Source: Athripsodes cinereus
Lineage: Eukaryota; Arthropoda; Insecta; Trichoptera; Leptoceridae
DNA length: 64,000 nt
Reading direction: 5' to 3'
NCBI GenBank assembly: GCA_947579605.1
Contig: OX388325.1
Span: forward strand, 11,589,572 to 11,653,571
The notes beneath the pieces were generated by a model. The model was not told the DNA's origin. It did not search any database and was given only the letters and a program-made list of their open reading frames with translations. Each line of letters starts with the position of its first letter. Position 1 is the first letter of the stretch. Below, piece by piece: positions 16,565-27,826 of the stretch. Made by a program: the position numbers and the translations under genes.

Positions 16565-18544
16565 TCATGTGAATATTACACTCAAAAGGTTCTTCTCCAT
16601 ACTATGAAGATCTTTGTGAGATTTTAAGTGTCCAGAATGACCAAATTTTCTCGTACAAATATTACACTCAAAAGGCTTTTCATCACTGTGAATCCTTTTA
16701 TGAGTTACCAAATAACTAGACGAACTAAATTTTTTCATACAAATATTACACTCAAAAGGCTTTTCACCACTGTGAAATCTTTTATGAGATTCTAAAGAAC
16801 TAGAGTGACTAAATTTTTTCATACAAATATCACATTCAAAAGGTTTCTCACTGTGAATTCTTTTATGAGTTTTCAAATTACCATATATATTGAACTTTTT
16901 CATACAAATATTACACTCAAAAGGTTTCTCACCACTGTGAATCCTTTTATGAGTTACCAAATAACTAGACGAACTAAAAATTTTCATACAAAAATTACAC
17001 TCAAAAGATTTTTCATCACTGTGAATCCTTTTATGAGTTGCCAAATAACTAGACGAACTAAAACTTTTCATACAAATCCCACACTCAAAAGGCTTTTCAC
17101 CAGTGTGAATCCTTTTATGAGATTCCAAAAAACTAGGGCATCTAAACTTTTTCATACAAATATTACATTCAAAAGGCTTTTCATCACTGTGAAGCCTTTT
17201 ATGAGATACCAAAGAACTAGGGCATCTAAACTTTTTCATACAAATATTACATTCAAAATGCTTTTCATCACTGTGAATTATTATTTTATGATTTTTCAAA
17301 TAATCAGGTCGACTAAACTTTTTCATACAAATATTACACTCGAAAGGTTTTTTCCCACTGTGAATCATTTTATGTATACCCAAAGAACTAGACTGACTAA
17401 AATTTTTCATACAAATATTACATTTAAAAGGTTTTTCACCGCTGTGAATCCTTTTGTGAGATACCAAAGAACTAGAGTATCTAAACTTTTTCATACAAAT
17501 ATTACACTCAAAAGGCTTTTCACCACTGTGAAGCCTTTTATGATATAACAAAGAATTAGAGTATCTAAACTTTTTCATACAAGTATTACATTGAAAAGGC
17601 TTTTCATCACTGTGATTTTTTTTATGACTTTTCAAATAATCAGGTCGACTAAACTTTTTCATACAAATATCACATTCAAAAGGCTTTTCATCACTATGAA
17701 TTTTTTTATGTATTTTCAAATAATCAGGTCGACTAAACATTTTCATACAAATATTACATTTAAAAGGTTTTTCACCGCCGTGAATCCTTTTGTGAGATAC
17801 CAAAGAACTAGAGTGTCTAAACTTTTTCATACAAATATTACACTCAAAAGGCTTTTCACCACTGTGAAGCCTTTTATGAGATACCAAAGAACTAGAGTAT
17901 CTAAACTTTTTCATACAAATATTACATTCAAAAGGCTTTTCATCACTGTGATTTTTTTTATGACTTTTCAAATAATCAGGTCGACTAAACTTTTTCATAC
18001 AAATATTACATTCAAAAGGCTTTTCATCACTATGAATTTTTATATGTCTTTTCAAATAATCAGGTCCACTAAACTTTTTCATACAAATATTACATTTAAA
18101 AGGTTTTTCACCGCTGTGAATCCTTTTGTGAGATACCAAAGAACTAAACTGACGAAATTTCTTCATGCAAATAGTACACTTAAAATAATATGTACCATTA
18201 ATTCCTTTGATCTTCTCATTGGGAAAATTTTTATACATTATTTCGTTTATATGAGTTTGATTATTTGACCTTAATGTATATTTTGTCTGCGGGGAAGATG
18301 TCACCTTGTTGACTCTCTCACATTCAACTTTTATATCAGCTTCTTGTATATCAATATCACCATACGGAACTGCGTCTCCAGTGTCACATTTTTTTTTCTC
18401 CAAAGAATCACGTTTCACTTTGATATTCGCCAAAGAGGCCCCGATATCATCCTCAGTTGCATTTATTCGCAAATCACACAACATGCACTTATCCTGTTGG
18501 CAGTTTGCAGTATTGTGTTCACCAGCATTGGTTCCCTCCATCAT
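16565..18544 (-). CDS. C2H2 zinc-finger protein with 19 tandem fingers
   Basis: This single-exon frame of 659 residues has 19 C2H2 fingers, from C123 almost to the C-terminus, joined by H(S/T)(G/D)EKPF linkers typical of DNA-binding arrays. The N-terminal 120 residues hold no KRAB or complete ZAD domain. A CxxC (C20, C23) is present, but no second pair follows in ZAD spacing. Most fingers share FECNICMKKF. They form a four-finger module (SSSL, PDYL, PDYL, SxSL specificity helices) repeated as fingers 1-4, 5-8 and, less cleanly, 9-12. The protein ends in LLSVIFT because of a frameshift in the linker before what would be finger 20, and the other frame continues with FECNI. It is probably a nuclear, sequence-specific DNA-binding protein of a lineage-expanded family. 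Its targets are unknown. Confidence 0.85.
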   Translation of the reverse strand: MMEGTNAGEHNTANCQQDKCMLCDLRINATEDDIGASLANIKVKRDSLEKKKCDTGDAVPYGDIDIQEADIKVECERVNKVTSSPQTKYTLRSNNQTHINEIMYKNFPNEKIKGINGTYYFKCTICMKKFRQFSSLVSHKRIHSGEKPFKCNICMKKFSGPDYLKRHIKIHSDEKPFECNICMKKFSRPDYLKSHKKNHSDEKPFECNICMKKFRYSSSLVSHKRLHSGEKPFECNICMKKFRHSSSLVSHKRIHGGEKPFKCNICMKMFSRPDYLKIHKKIHSDEKPFECDICMKKFSRPDYLKSHKKNHSDEKPFQCNTCMKKFRYSNSLLYHKRLHSGEKPFECNICMKKFRYSSSLVSHKRIHSGEKPFKCNICMKNFSQSSSLGIHKMIHSGKKPFECNICMKKFSRPDYLKNHKIIIHSDEKHFECNICMKKFRCPSSLVSHKRLHSDEKPFECNICMKKFRCPSFLESHKRIHTGEKPFECGICMKSFSSSSYLATHKRIHSDEKSFECNFCMKIFSSSSYLVTHKRIHSGEKPFECNICMKKFNIYGNLKTHKRIHSEKPFECDICMKKFSHSSSLESHKRFHSGEKPFECNICMKKFSSSSYLVTHKRIHSDEKPFECNICTRKFGHSGHLKSHKDLHSMEKNLLSVIFT

Positions 18545-20182
18545 TCTTCATATGATAACGCCAAGTAATGATATTCTGTGAACGACAACAGTAGTTATTA
18601 AAAGCGATCATACAATAATAAATACCACAGTAAATATTATTCTGTCTATATTCCATAGATATGAAATAATAATAATTAAAGTTAAAACTAATCGCCCAAA
18701 ATCAAAAACGTTGCTTATAAACCATAGACACGTCGTTATGCACAAGATTTATAAAGCTCAGTTCACATGCTCAGTAAATTGTTTCTTGATATCAATAATT
18801 ATTATTGCTTAGACTATTACTTTATTTTTTTAACTTTTTTGGTGACTTTTTATATAACTTGCTGTGTCTTAATCCATTATGCATATATGCTTACCTTATA
18901 TAAATTATGTATTTAAATCTTCTACTTGTAAATAGCTCGAGCCGTGAACAAATAATAATAAATAAAACCCTTCTAAGACTTCCGCAGGCATAAAAATTCT
19001 CATAAAACAAAATAGTTGGGTATACCTATATGGAAAATAATGACTAAATTATCGACATCACAGCAATGCGATAATTTCACATCTCGTCCAAATTTTGATT
19101 TAAGTTTTCAATGTACCTGCACAGTGTGATGAAATGAATATATACAAGATTGTAAATATTATTTTTATATACCTAGATCGAATATTTGTAGTAGGTAATT
19201 AATTTGGGAATGAGACAGTGCATTCTCAAGTGGTTGTTGAACACAACTAGCTATGTAGGAGACAGAGACAGGTATATTTTGGTGTGTGTCAGATAGAGAT
19301 GGAAGTTGTTTTTCTTGTGTGTTGCTAGGGCCACTTTCAGGATCTGAAGATAGGGTAGATATTTCTCGTGGCAGTTTTGTTTTGAACCTAGGGGGAGGTG
19401 GAAGTCAATAATTTTAATCTCTGTGTTTGAATTTGACATATTTTAATATTTTATTTACCCACCTCCATAGTAGTTAATACATTATATTTAAGTGTTATTT
19501 CCACATTTGGGAATATATATAGATCATCATAAATTACTTTGAATTAACATTTAAATCCGTGTGCCTGCCAGCTGTCTAAGATAAGATTTTTCAATATTAT
19601 TAAAATTATTTATATCTAGGTGCTAGGATACTCTCAGGATGTCTGTTGTCTACAAGGCAATATTTGTACTCAAGGATTAATTATTTTACAGATTTTGAAA
19701 ACAAAGGAGTTATGTGTTATGTACCTATGCCTATTTTCAGTATTATTGTATGTATGTATGTACCTGTGACTGATTTTATATAGCGCGGTCCGACTCACCT
19801 ACAACTAGACCGACGGCAGTGGCGTACCGATCTACCCAATATTATACTTTTATTTAATTTATTTTACCATAACGAAAGATTATGCAGTTTGGAGAGAAGT
19901 TGTATGTTGGGCAGGATATTATTTGATTATTAATTTAATTACATATTTTATCATCGAATGTCATTTGTATTCTACGAACTTACTGGATTTTTCTACTTAT
20001 TCAACATGCTGTAATTGCTTCGATATCATGGAAGGAACAAATTTGACATTTGCATGACACTAATCATAAGTAATATTTATGTATTTATTGGTCTTAATAT
20101 ATTTTATTTGACTTACATGATTCCTAAATTCACCTCACCATAAATATGTAGTCTTTTATAGCTAAATCTTGTCGAGATTACC
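18545..20182. other. intergenic, upstream of the zinc-finger gene
   Basis: This AT-rich stretch must contain the promoter of the minus-strand zinc-finger gene near 18,550-18,750. No TATA box or motif can be assigned with confidence, and no other gene is seen. Confidence 0.4.
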
Positions 20183-20185
20183 TTA

Positions 20186-20722
20186 TGTGGTGTTCTCACT
20201 TTGGCGAATATCGCTAGGGCACCAAAATATCGCCAGCCATTTGAACCGTGTGAACAAAATGACAGCTAGTCTGAAACGATAAAAACCAGTAGAAACGATA
20301 TCGTCTCGAGTTGACCACTTTCCAACTTTCTCGGGCGATCGAACGATTTGCACATGCGCAGATATGCGCGGCGTTTGTGTCTATGGTAAAAGCTTTATAA
20401 CCTATAAATTTTAAAATGTTTTCCGCTTCGTGACAGCTGTTATCTTTGTTGTTGGTTTGTGGCGTTTGTTTCCTTAATTAAAAGGCGCCTTATAACCTCT
20501 ACTATAACATTTTCAACTAAAAATAAACACTTCGCGATCTCCATCTCGACGCCATTTTGAAAACAGTGTCAAAATCAAAGCGCATCTGACAGATCGTTTC
20601 TATATCGGTGGACTTGTGTGAACAGGTGTGACGATCAATGGGCGTACGGCGAATTTTGTTGTTTCGCCTGGCGTTATATTTTGAAATTCGGCTGGCGATA
20701 TTCGCCAAATGTGAACACCCCA
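20186..20722. mobile_element. Harbinger-like MITE with TTA target duplication
   Basis: The termini are imperfect inverted repeats: left TGTGGTGTTC then TTTGGCGAATATCGC, right the reverse complement beginning TGGGGTGTTC and again TTTGGCGAATATCGC. TTA flanks both ends (20183-20185 and 20723-20725), as expected for PIF/Harbinger. The element is 537 bp long and contains no transposase ORF. Confidence 0.75.
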
Positions 20723-20725
20723 TTA

Positions 20726-21471
20726 TGGATATGGATCCCTTCTGCCTATCGACACTTGACTAGCTACCTTGTGTCTATAGTGTGGGTTTGATCTATTCGT
20801 AACCACATATTTATCATTAATATTATACAATTATGCACGAGACGTATTATGTACTTTGTAGAAACATATACTATATACTAACAATTCCAGTCCTAATCCT
20901 GCTTCGAAATGTAGGTGTACCGTTAGCAAGCCCTGCTCCCATCTCTTCGATTCAGCTTTCGAGACAAGGGTCAATACTGGTCTTGCCCCGTTTCCCGCCA
21001 GGGTCCTAGACAAAGCTTCTTAACATATATTTATAATTATTCTTATTATATATAGCTGCATGTTCCAATGAGTATACATATTATATATTATTTTATATAT
21101 TCGGTGTAGATTAGTGCACTCGGGCTCAAAGTACGGCATGGCGAGTTTGAGACGTGAAGGGGGCGAAGGTGGCGCTCCTTTAGCGTGGACACAGCATGCT
21201 TTCCATGCACTAACATGGTAGTTAGTCTCTGAAAATGATGTCATAGCAATCGTGTTGAAATTTAATTAATATTAAAAAACAATAAGGTAATGTTCTTGGG
21301 TGCGCCACTGTCCTTTTATACGCAACGAATTATTAGTTATATTGAGGAACATAGGTACATGTATTGGACTATAGATACTATGACTATAGATACTATAGAG
21401 TGCAACATACAGTGTCATTGTACTAACACATTTTTTTTCGACTAAATATTATATTTTTGTTTATATCTATA
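20726..21471. other. intergenic DNA
   Basis: A GC-richer patch at 20890-21010 and another at 21115-21215 give short ORFs without recognisable domains. No gene is called. Confidence 0.35.
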
Positions 21472-21545
21472 CCACCACATTTCCCACTAGTGGGGTAGCC
21501 AGTGAACTAACTGCATGTAACACACATTATTATACAGATTGTATG
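21472..21545 (+). repeat. dispersed repeat family A, copy 2
   Basis: CCCACTAGTGGGGTAGCCAG followed by AACTGCATGTAA matches the 14806 copy. It is short and lies just upstream of the LINE. Confidence 0.55.
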
Positions 21546-22065
21546 TAAACTGTATTTGTCAAAATTTAGTATTGGAAAATTCAGAGAAGAGTATGATGCT
21601 TGTTATCTTTTCTTATCTCTTTGCCAATACTTTTAATTTAGAGACAGCTGTCAAATTTGCTCTGTATTGTTTTACCAATTTCTCGTGTGTTGGCTTTTGT
21701 GGAAGTGTGTGATTGTGTTTGTAGTAAAGAAAAGTTTTATTTCTAAGACATACATTGGACGCAAACCTTGACAAGGGGTGAGTGGAATAATAATCTTGTT
21801 AGAAAAAATTCAAAAAAAATTATCACATATTTTGACACTTCTTCAATAAAGGTTAAATTCCATCAGCAAAGTAAAACGCTGTAATAGTGATAATATACAA
21901 TCAGGAGTAAACTCTGTTAATGCGAGTTTGTGAAGTGCATATTACTGACAGATGATTAGTGTTACATATGAAAGAATTTATACTGTGCTTAAGATTGAAA
22001 AGTGCTTATTTCGTTCTTTTTTTATGCCAATATTTATTAAGTGCCATCCATAAACATACTTAAAA

Positions 22066-23462
22066 ATGTCTCCAAGAAAAACCAGAAGCTGTGCAAGGAG
22101 AGAAAAAAATCTATACATTACGATGTTTGATAGCTCACAGGATTGGAGTAAGAGTGATGTTGACAGTGGTATAGACGTTAATTGTGTATTGAGGAATAAA
22201 GTGGCTGAGGTGGAAGATGAGAGAGATAAAGTGAGAGAAGAAATTATAAAGAGCAAAAAAGACCTACTTGTAAAATGCAAAGAAATTCAATGCTTGAAGA
22301 AGAAAATATTTATTTTAGAGAGACATAATATGGAATTGGGTTCTATAAAAAAGCAAAATGTTAAATTGGAATCTGAACTTAAAGATAAAAATTCTAATAT
22401 GGATGCACTAATTACTGAATTTAGAGCTTCAACTGCTAAGCAAGAAGCTGTCATATTAGAATTAAGGAATAACGAAGAAAAAATCCTTAAACAGCTACAA
22501 AGTGCTAAAAAAACATGTCAGATCCTAAGACACTTATATGACAATATCTATGAACAATACTTATTTATTTATATATTATTATTATTATTTGTTTTTGTTT
22601 AATGGGTTAGTTGGAAGATATTGCGCTTCAGCAATAAACTCGCCCATTGCACAAAATTATGTATTTTATTGTTATGTTACCATGTTTTTTTCTTCTTTGT
22701 ATACTAATTTTGTGCAATAAAGATTATTATTATTATTATTATTATTATGAAAAACTCGAAACTCAATGCAACTCCTCTAAAGATGGGGGTGAGACATTGA
22801 TAGTAAATGATGGATCCTATGCTAATAAACCATATGACTTAAATTGTAATAATTTGAAATCTAAGCAGAAAAACATACGAACAAATATATTTATTATTGG
22901 TGACGAATTTTCAAGAGGATTGAGGTCCCGCTTAAGCCGTAGTATAGAGTCCAATATCCAATGTACAGCATATCCTGGTGCAAGGATTCAGAGTTTGTTT
23001 GGTAGTATAAACTCTGCCATAGAGAGCGCAAGAGATGGCGATAAAGTGCTATTGGCGATTGGTAGTAGTGACAATGTTAGATTTGCAAAGGAGTATAAGA
23101 TAAATATTCAGAAAATAGTAGAAAAAGCTGAGAGCCAAAAAGTAAATCTATACATCACAACATTATGCTACAGTGAAACTGAAAACTATAATACTAATAT
23201 GCTAATTTATAATTTGAATATGTACCTATATAATGCTACAAGATGGTGTGATTATTGTGAAATCATCGACATAGGAAGACAAACTAAAGTAAACATTTCT
23301 GAGTTGATCCTTTATAATATGCAAGTTACTAAAAAAACGAAGAGGAACTTAATTGCTCTACATACTCAACCTGAAACAACATCTGCCAGCTCGACGACAT
23401 GGATTAATGGAATTAACAATGAAGACCAGATATCAAATGCGAATGTTTTTATCAAATTTTGA
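22066..23462 (+). pseudogene. LINE ORF1 (coiled coil plus SGNH-hydrolase-like), split by a retroposon
   Basis: The first 163 codons carry a long charged coiled coil (heptads around VEDERDKVREEIIKSKK). The part after the insertion (from 22752) contains an SGNH/GDSL-like fold: block I reads IIGDEFSRG, with Glu where the catalytic Ser of GDS would be, and block III reads AIGSSDN. Coiled coil plus esterase-like ORF1 proteins are known in CR1-group LINEs, where they bind RNA and self-associate. Its stop at 23460 overlaps the likely ORF2 start at 23443 in another frame. Confidence 0.75.
22555..22745 (+). mobile_element. 191-bp ATT-tailed retroposon inside ORF1
   Basis: It is flanked by TATGAA (22549-22554 and 22746-22751). 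It carries GGGTTAGTTGGAAGA in the middle and GTGCAATAAAG followed by (ATT)n at its 3' end. Similar ends occur at 36930-36990 and, for the GGGTTAGTTGGAAGA part, near 42846. Removing the insert and one TATGAA rejoins ORF1 in frame. It is a SINE or the severely 5'-truncated 3' end of another LINE. Confidence 0.8.
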
Positions 23463-23684
23463 CAAAACGAATGATACTATCATAGTTGCTCACCAAAATG
23501 TTCAGGGATTGCGGAATAAACTACATGAACTGTGTACCTCGATTGAACTAAAAAATATTGATGTACTCTGCCTCACAGAGACTTGGTTAGAATCATGTGA
23601 AATTTGTAATTATAATGCATCTAGTCATAGTATCATAAGTAACTACAGTAGAGTAAATACAACCAGAGGAGGACCAGCTATATA

Positions 23685-24980
23685 ACGGGTTGTTCAACAA
23701 GAACTTTGTTTTTTAATTGTGGCAACACCAGCAACATGATAGTTTTGAGATTTAATTTTTTGACGTATTCGTAGTGGATGCATTGGCAATTGTTGCAATG
23801 AATTCAATTTCGCTTCAAAATCGCATTAAAATAATTAAAATCCATTATGAAAATGGTGGTTCTGCTAAAGTGACATTTCGTCAAATTCGTGATATTTTCG
23901 GACAACATAATCGTCCTTCTGAGACCGCTATTAAGAATTTGGTCGCTAAATTTGAGTCGACAGGCTCGATACAAAATGTGTTAACACCAACGCGTGTACG
24001 ACCGGGTCGTTCAACTGAAAACATCGCAGCCGTGAGCCACAGTGTTGAAGCAGATCCAAATTTGTCAATTCCTCGACGTTCTCGACAATTGGGGTTATCC
24101 AAAACCACCACATGGCGAATTTTGCGTAAGGATTTGGCTTTGAAGCCTTACAAGGTTCAACTGGTGCAGGAATTGAAGCCGAACGACCATTCAAATCGCC
24201 GTAGATTCGCTCAATTCATTCAGGAACAACCCGCTGGCTTTTCTGAAAAAATCATTTTTTCAGACGAAGCCCATTTTCACTTGTCAGGGTACGTCAACAA
24301 GCAAAATTGCCGCATTTGGGCTTCTGAAAATCCTAGAGCAATTATTGAGAAGCCATTGCATGCTCAGCGTGTCACTGTATGGTGCGCTATGTGGTCTGGA
24401 GGCGTGATTGGGCCGTTTTTTTTCGAAGATGAGACTTGAAATGCGGTAACGGTCAATGGATCACGCTATCGCAAGATGTTGACAACTCAATTTTGGCCTA
24501 TTATTGATGACGTGGATATCACTGACATGTGGTTTCAACAGGACGGTGCCACATGTCACACAGCCAATGAAACGATCAATTTATTGCAAACCAAATTTCC
24601 CGATCGCATGATTTCACGAAACTCAGCTGTTAAGTGGCCAGCCAGATCGTGTGATTTAACGCCACTGGATTATTTTTTGTGGGGCTATGTTAAGGACAGA
24701 GTCTATACGGAGCCAATCGAATCGATTGCAGCCTTAAAACTCAAAATCCGTGATGTGATTAGCGAAATAGTCCCGCCATTTTGCCAAAAAGTGATTAAAA
24801 ACTTTGATGAAAGAATCGACATCTGTCAGCGTGCTCGTGGTGGACATTTGTCAGATATCATTTTTCATGCATAATTGCCAAACTTTTCTCTTTGTAATTC
24901 AATAAAAATTTTAATCATCTTCATCAAATTTTTTTGTTTTATTTTGTTTTAAAAAACAAAGTCCTTGTTGAAAAACCCTT
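23685..24980 (+). mobile_element. mariner-superfamily DNA transposon (DD41D), inserted in LINE ORF2
   Basis: Terminal inverted repeats of about 30 bp (left ACGGGTTGTTCAACAAG, right the complement of AAGGGTTTTTCAACAAG) are flanked by TA at 23683-23684 and 24981-24982. The 1,296-bp element holds one transposase gene. The insertion lies in the endonuclease domain of ORF2, so the mariner is younger than the LINE copy. Confidence 0.9.
23774..24874 (+). pseudogene. mariner-type transposase with one nonsense codon
   Basis: One frame runs from 23774 (alternative Met at 23798) to 24874, broken only by TGA at 24437-24439. N-terminal helix-turn-helix segments (VTFRQIRDIFG, LGLSKTTTWRILRK) precede the catalytic core: first Asp in FSDEAHFHLSG, second in FQQDGATCH, third in TPLDYFLWG. 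Exactly 41 residues separate the second and third Asp, which places it in the DD41D (rosa-like) group and not in classical DD34D mariners. The TGA probably arose from GGA. The copy is otherwise intact and therefore young. Confidence 0.85.
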
Positions 24981-27826
24981 TATGTTAAAAATACACTTAA
25001 AGTAAAGAATCGATTAGATATTGTTAAATTGTCCCAAGAAAAAATATGTGAAATGAGTTGTGTAGAAATTGATAACCTTATTATTTTGTCGGTATATAGA
25101 CCTCCTACTGGAAACTTTGACATGTTTGTTAATTCGTTGGAAAACACTCTCTTTAAGGTTTCTCAGAGAAATAATAAAAAACTAATTGTATGCGGCGACT
25201 TCAATGTAAATTTAAATGAAACGTGTAAAGAGAGTTGTAAACTTATAGATTTAATGCAATGCTATTTATTGACGCGTAGCATATTCAATGCTACAAGAAT
25301 AACAAAAACATCATCTACTTGTATTGACAATATATTTACTGACCTCGAATTTGACTATACTAAAACTGTAAACTTTGTAAAATCTGATCACAGTGGACAA
25401 TTAATTAGTGCGAGGATAGATCGTAAAAAGTGCGAAAGCATGGTGAAAGATGAATTCAAATATAAAAGGTTTTACAATGAACAAAATATAAATGATTTTC
25501 TAGAATCTATGAAAGAATATAAATATAATTTAAATAATGTAACCGCGGATGCGGCGTTTGTGACTTTTTTTTCAGATGTTATGACGAATTTGAACACTCA
25601 TGCACCAATTAAAAGTGTAAAATGTAAAAGTAATAAGACATCATGTTCTTGGATAACTCCTGGTATTTTAACTTCAAGAAAAAAACTTTTTGATTTATAT
25701 AAATTAAAAGAGCGTGACAATTCACAAAAGATGAAACTGCACGTTTCTAGATATAGTAAGGTATTTAAAAGGGTGTGTGGTGAGGCAAAAAGATTATTTC
25801 ATAGTAAAAAAATAAAAACATCTGAAAATATTATTAAAACTACTTGGAATATTATAAAGCAAGAAACTGGTAAAGAAAATAAATTCAGTAGTGACAAGTC
25901 AGATTGCGACAATAATGCTCATACTGCTGACTACTTCAATGACTATTTTGTAAATGTATCTATGTCTCTTACGAATGGGTTAAGCGCCTCAGTGGAGAGG
26001 GCTAGAAGTTATTTGGAAAATGTGAATACTTGCAAAAATGTTTTTTCATTCAATTTGGTGTCAGAGAGTGATATTGTTAATGCGTGTAAACAAATTAAAG
26101 CAAAAGACTCTGTGGATTTATGGGGTATCTCAACAAAATTATTGAAATGTATTATTAATGGACTAGCTTCTAATATTGCAGATATTGTAAATTTATGTCT
26201 AAAACAGGGGATTTTCCCAGATTTATTAAAACTGGCAAGGGTCATACCCATACATAAAAATGGTGATAAAAAAAATCCAGGTAACTTCAGGCCTATCTCG
26301 ATACTTCCTGTGCTTAGTAAATTGTTTGAAAAGATTGTTGCTAACCAGGTTCTCCACTTTTTTGAACGAAACAATTTGTTCCATCCACAACAATTTGGCT
26401 TCCAAAAGAACAAAAGCACAGCTGATGGAATAGCATGTTTAATCCATACAATACTAGAATCACTTGATGAAAAGCATGACACATATGGTATCTTTTGTGA
26501 CTTATCGAAAGCCTTTGATTGTGTTGACCATGAGATCCTGATTTGTAAGTTAGAATATTATGGAATCACAAATATTGAAAGGGACTTTTTTAAATCATAT
26601 CTTAATGAAAGAAAACAACTAACAGAATTGGATAATATAAAGTCTTCTTATAAGAACATAAACTATGGTGTTCCTCAAGGATCAATTCTTGGTCCATTAT
26701 TATTTCTTATATATATAAATGATTTGCCACTTTCCTTAATTCGAGATGAAAAGATTATTATGTTTGCAGATGATACATCGTTATTAATAAAGGACAGCAA
26801 GGACAAAAATGACACAAAAATAAACACTATTGATGCTTTAAATAAGGTGGAGGGCTGGTTTTGCGACAACAATCTTATCTTGAATACGACGAAAACTGGT
26901 GCGATTCGCTTTTCTCTGAAACGATCAGTGCAAGACGACCCGGTCACTTCCATTTTGAGTGATAGAAATATTGCGATTAAAGATGAATGTAAATTTCTAG
27001 GTGTCACTGTCGACAAAACGTTGCAATGGAGCTCACACATTAAAAATCTCGCTCCAAAACTTTGTTCAGCAATTTATGCTATTAAAAAGATAAGAGAGAC
27101 CTGCGGTGTGGAAGCTGCAAGACTAGTGTATTTTTCATATTTTCATAGCATAATGTCATATGGTATACTGTTCTGGGGAAATGCCTCTGAATCACAAAGA
27201 ATTTTTGTTTTGCAAAAGAGAGCAATTAGAACTCTTCTCTGCATGAAATATAGGGAATCTTGCAGAAGTGTATTCAGAGAGCAAGAAATCCTAACAGTGC
27301 CATCACTTTTCATTTATGAATGTATATGTTATGCAAAGAAAAATTTAGATAACACACCACTTAATGAAAACTTTCATAACTATAATACGCGATTAAAACG
27401 TAAAATCAGACCAATAGAACACAGGCTCTCTAAGTTGGATCGTAGCTTTTTGTGTCTAAGTGTAAGACTTTACAACAAGCTTCCAGATACAATCAAGTGC
27501 GATGATGTATTGATCTTCCGGAGAAGGGTGAAATCGTATCTGGTTGATAAATCGTTTTATTCCATTGACGAAATGATGAATGAATAGTATTTCATAAGTT
27601 TTCATTTATATAATTATTTATTTTAACATTTGACGTTGTGGATCCGGACTCTTTACATCCGTGACTACAAAAATAATATAATTCGATGTTTTGTTTTACT
27701 TTGATTGTTCTTTCATTGATTGTGTTTGAAATTGTAATGAATTTTGTGAATGTATGTATGACGAGTCCAAGTGCCTGCATAACAGAGGCCTAGGGACAAT
27801 TGGTAAACTATAACTATAACTATGAA

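Larger units (their letters stand above)
23443..27587 (+). pseudogene. LINE ORF2: endonuclease plus reverse transcriptase, split by a mariner
   Basis: The segment before the mariner contains the start of an AP-like endonuclease (VAHQNVQGLRNK, then VLCLTETWL). After it, the endonuclease continues (VYRPPTGNF, CGDFNVN, SDHSGQLIS), followed by a full reverse transcriptase: RPISILPVLSKLFEK, QFGFQKNKSTADG, LSKAFDCVDHEIL, GVPQGSILGPLLF and the catalytic FADDTSLL (the two Asp at 26769-26774). It ends at 27587 with a CR1/Jockey-like LYNKLPDTIK thumb end. The 852 codons after the mariner have no stop or frameshift, so only the insertion inactivates it. Confidence 0.85.
22066..27826 (+). mobile_element. 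CR1/L2/Jockey-type non-LTR retrotransposon, interrupted twice
   Basis: Two overlapping ORFs (coiled coil plus SGNH-like ORF1; endonuclease plus reverse transcriptase ORF2) end in a 3' UTR with a short tandem tail (ACTATA repeated, 27805-27823). The tail type and ORF layout fit CR1/L2/Jockey-group LINEs, but the clade is not resolved. The 5' end lies somewhere upstream of 22066. Two later insertions (22555-22745 and 23685-24980) split both ORFs. Each ORF returns to one frame if its insertion plus one target copy is ignored, so this was a near-intact element before it was hit. Confidence 0.85.

Noticed and set aside
16805..18268. Two long plus-strand ORFs (247 and 225 codons) opposite the zinc-finger gene
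   Set aside because: Both repeat FHTNITFKRF with 28-codon periodicity, the complement of the finger repeats. There is no independent coding signal.
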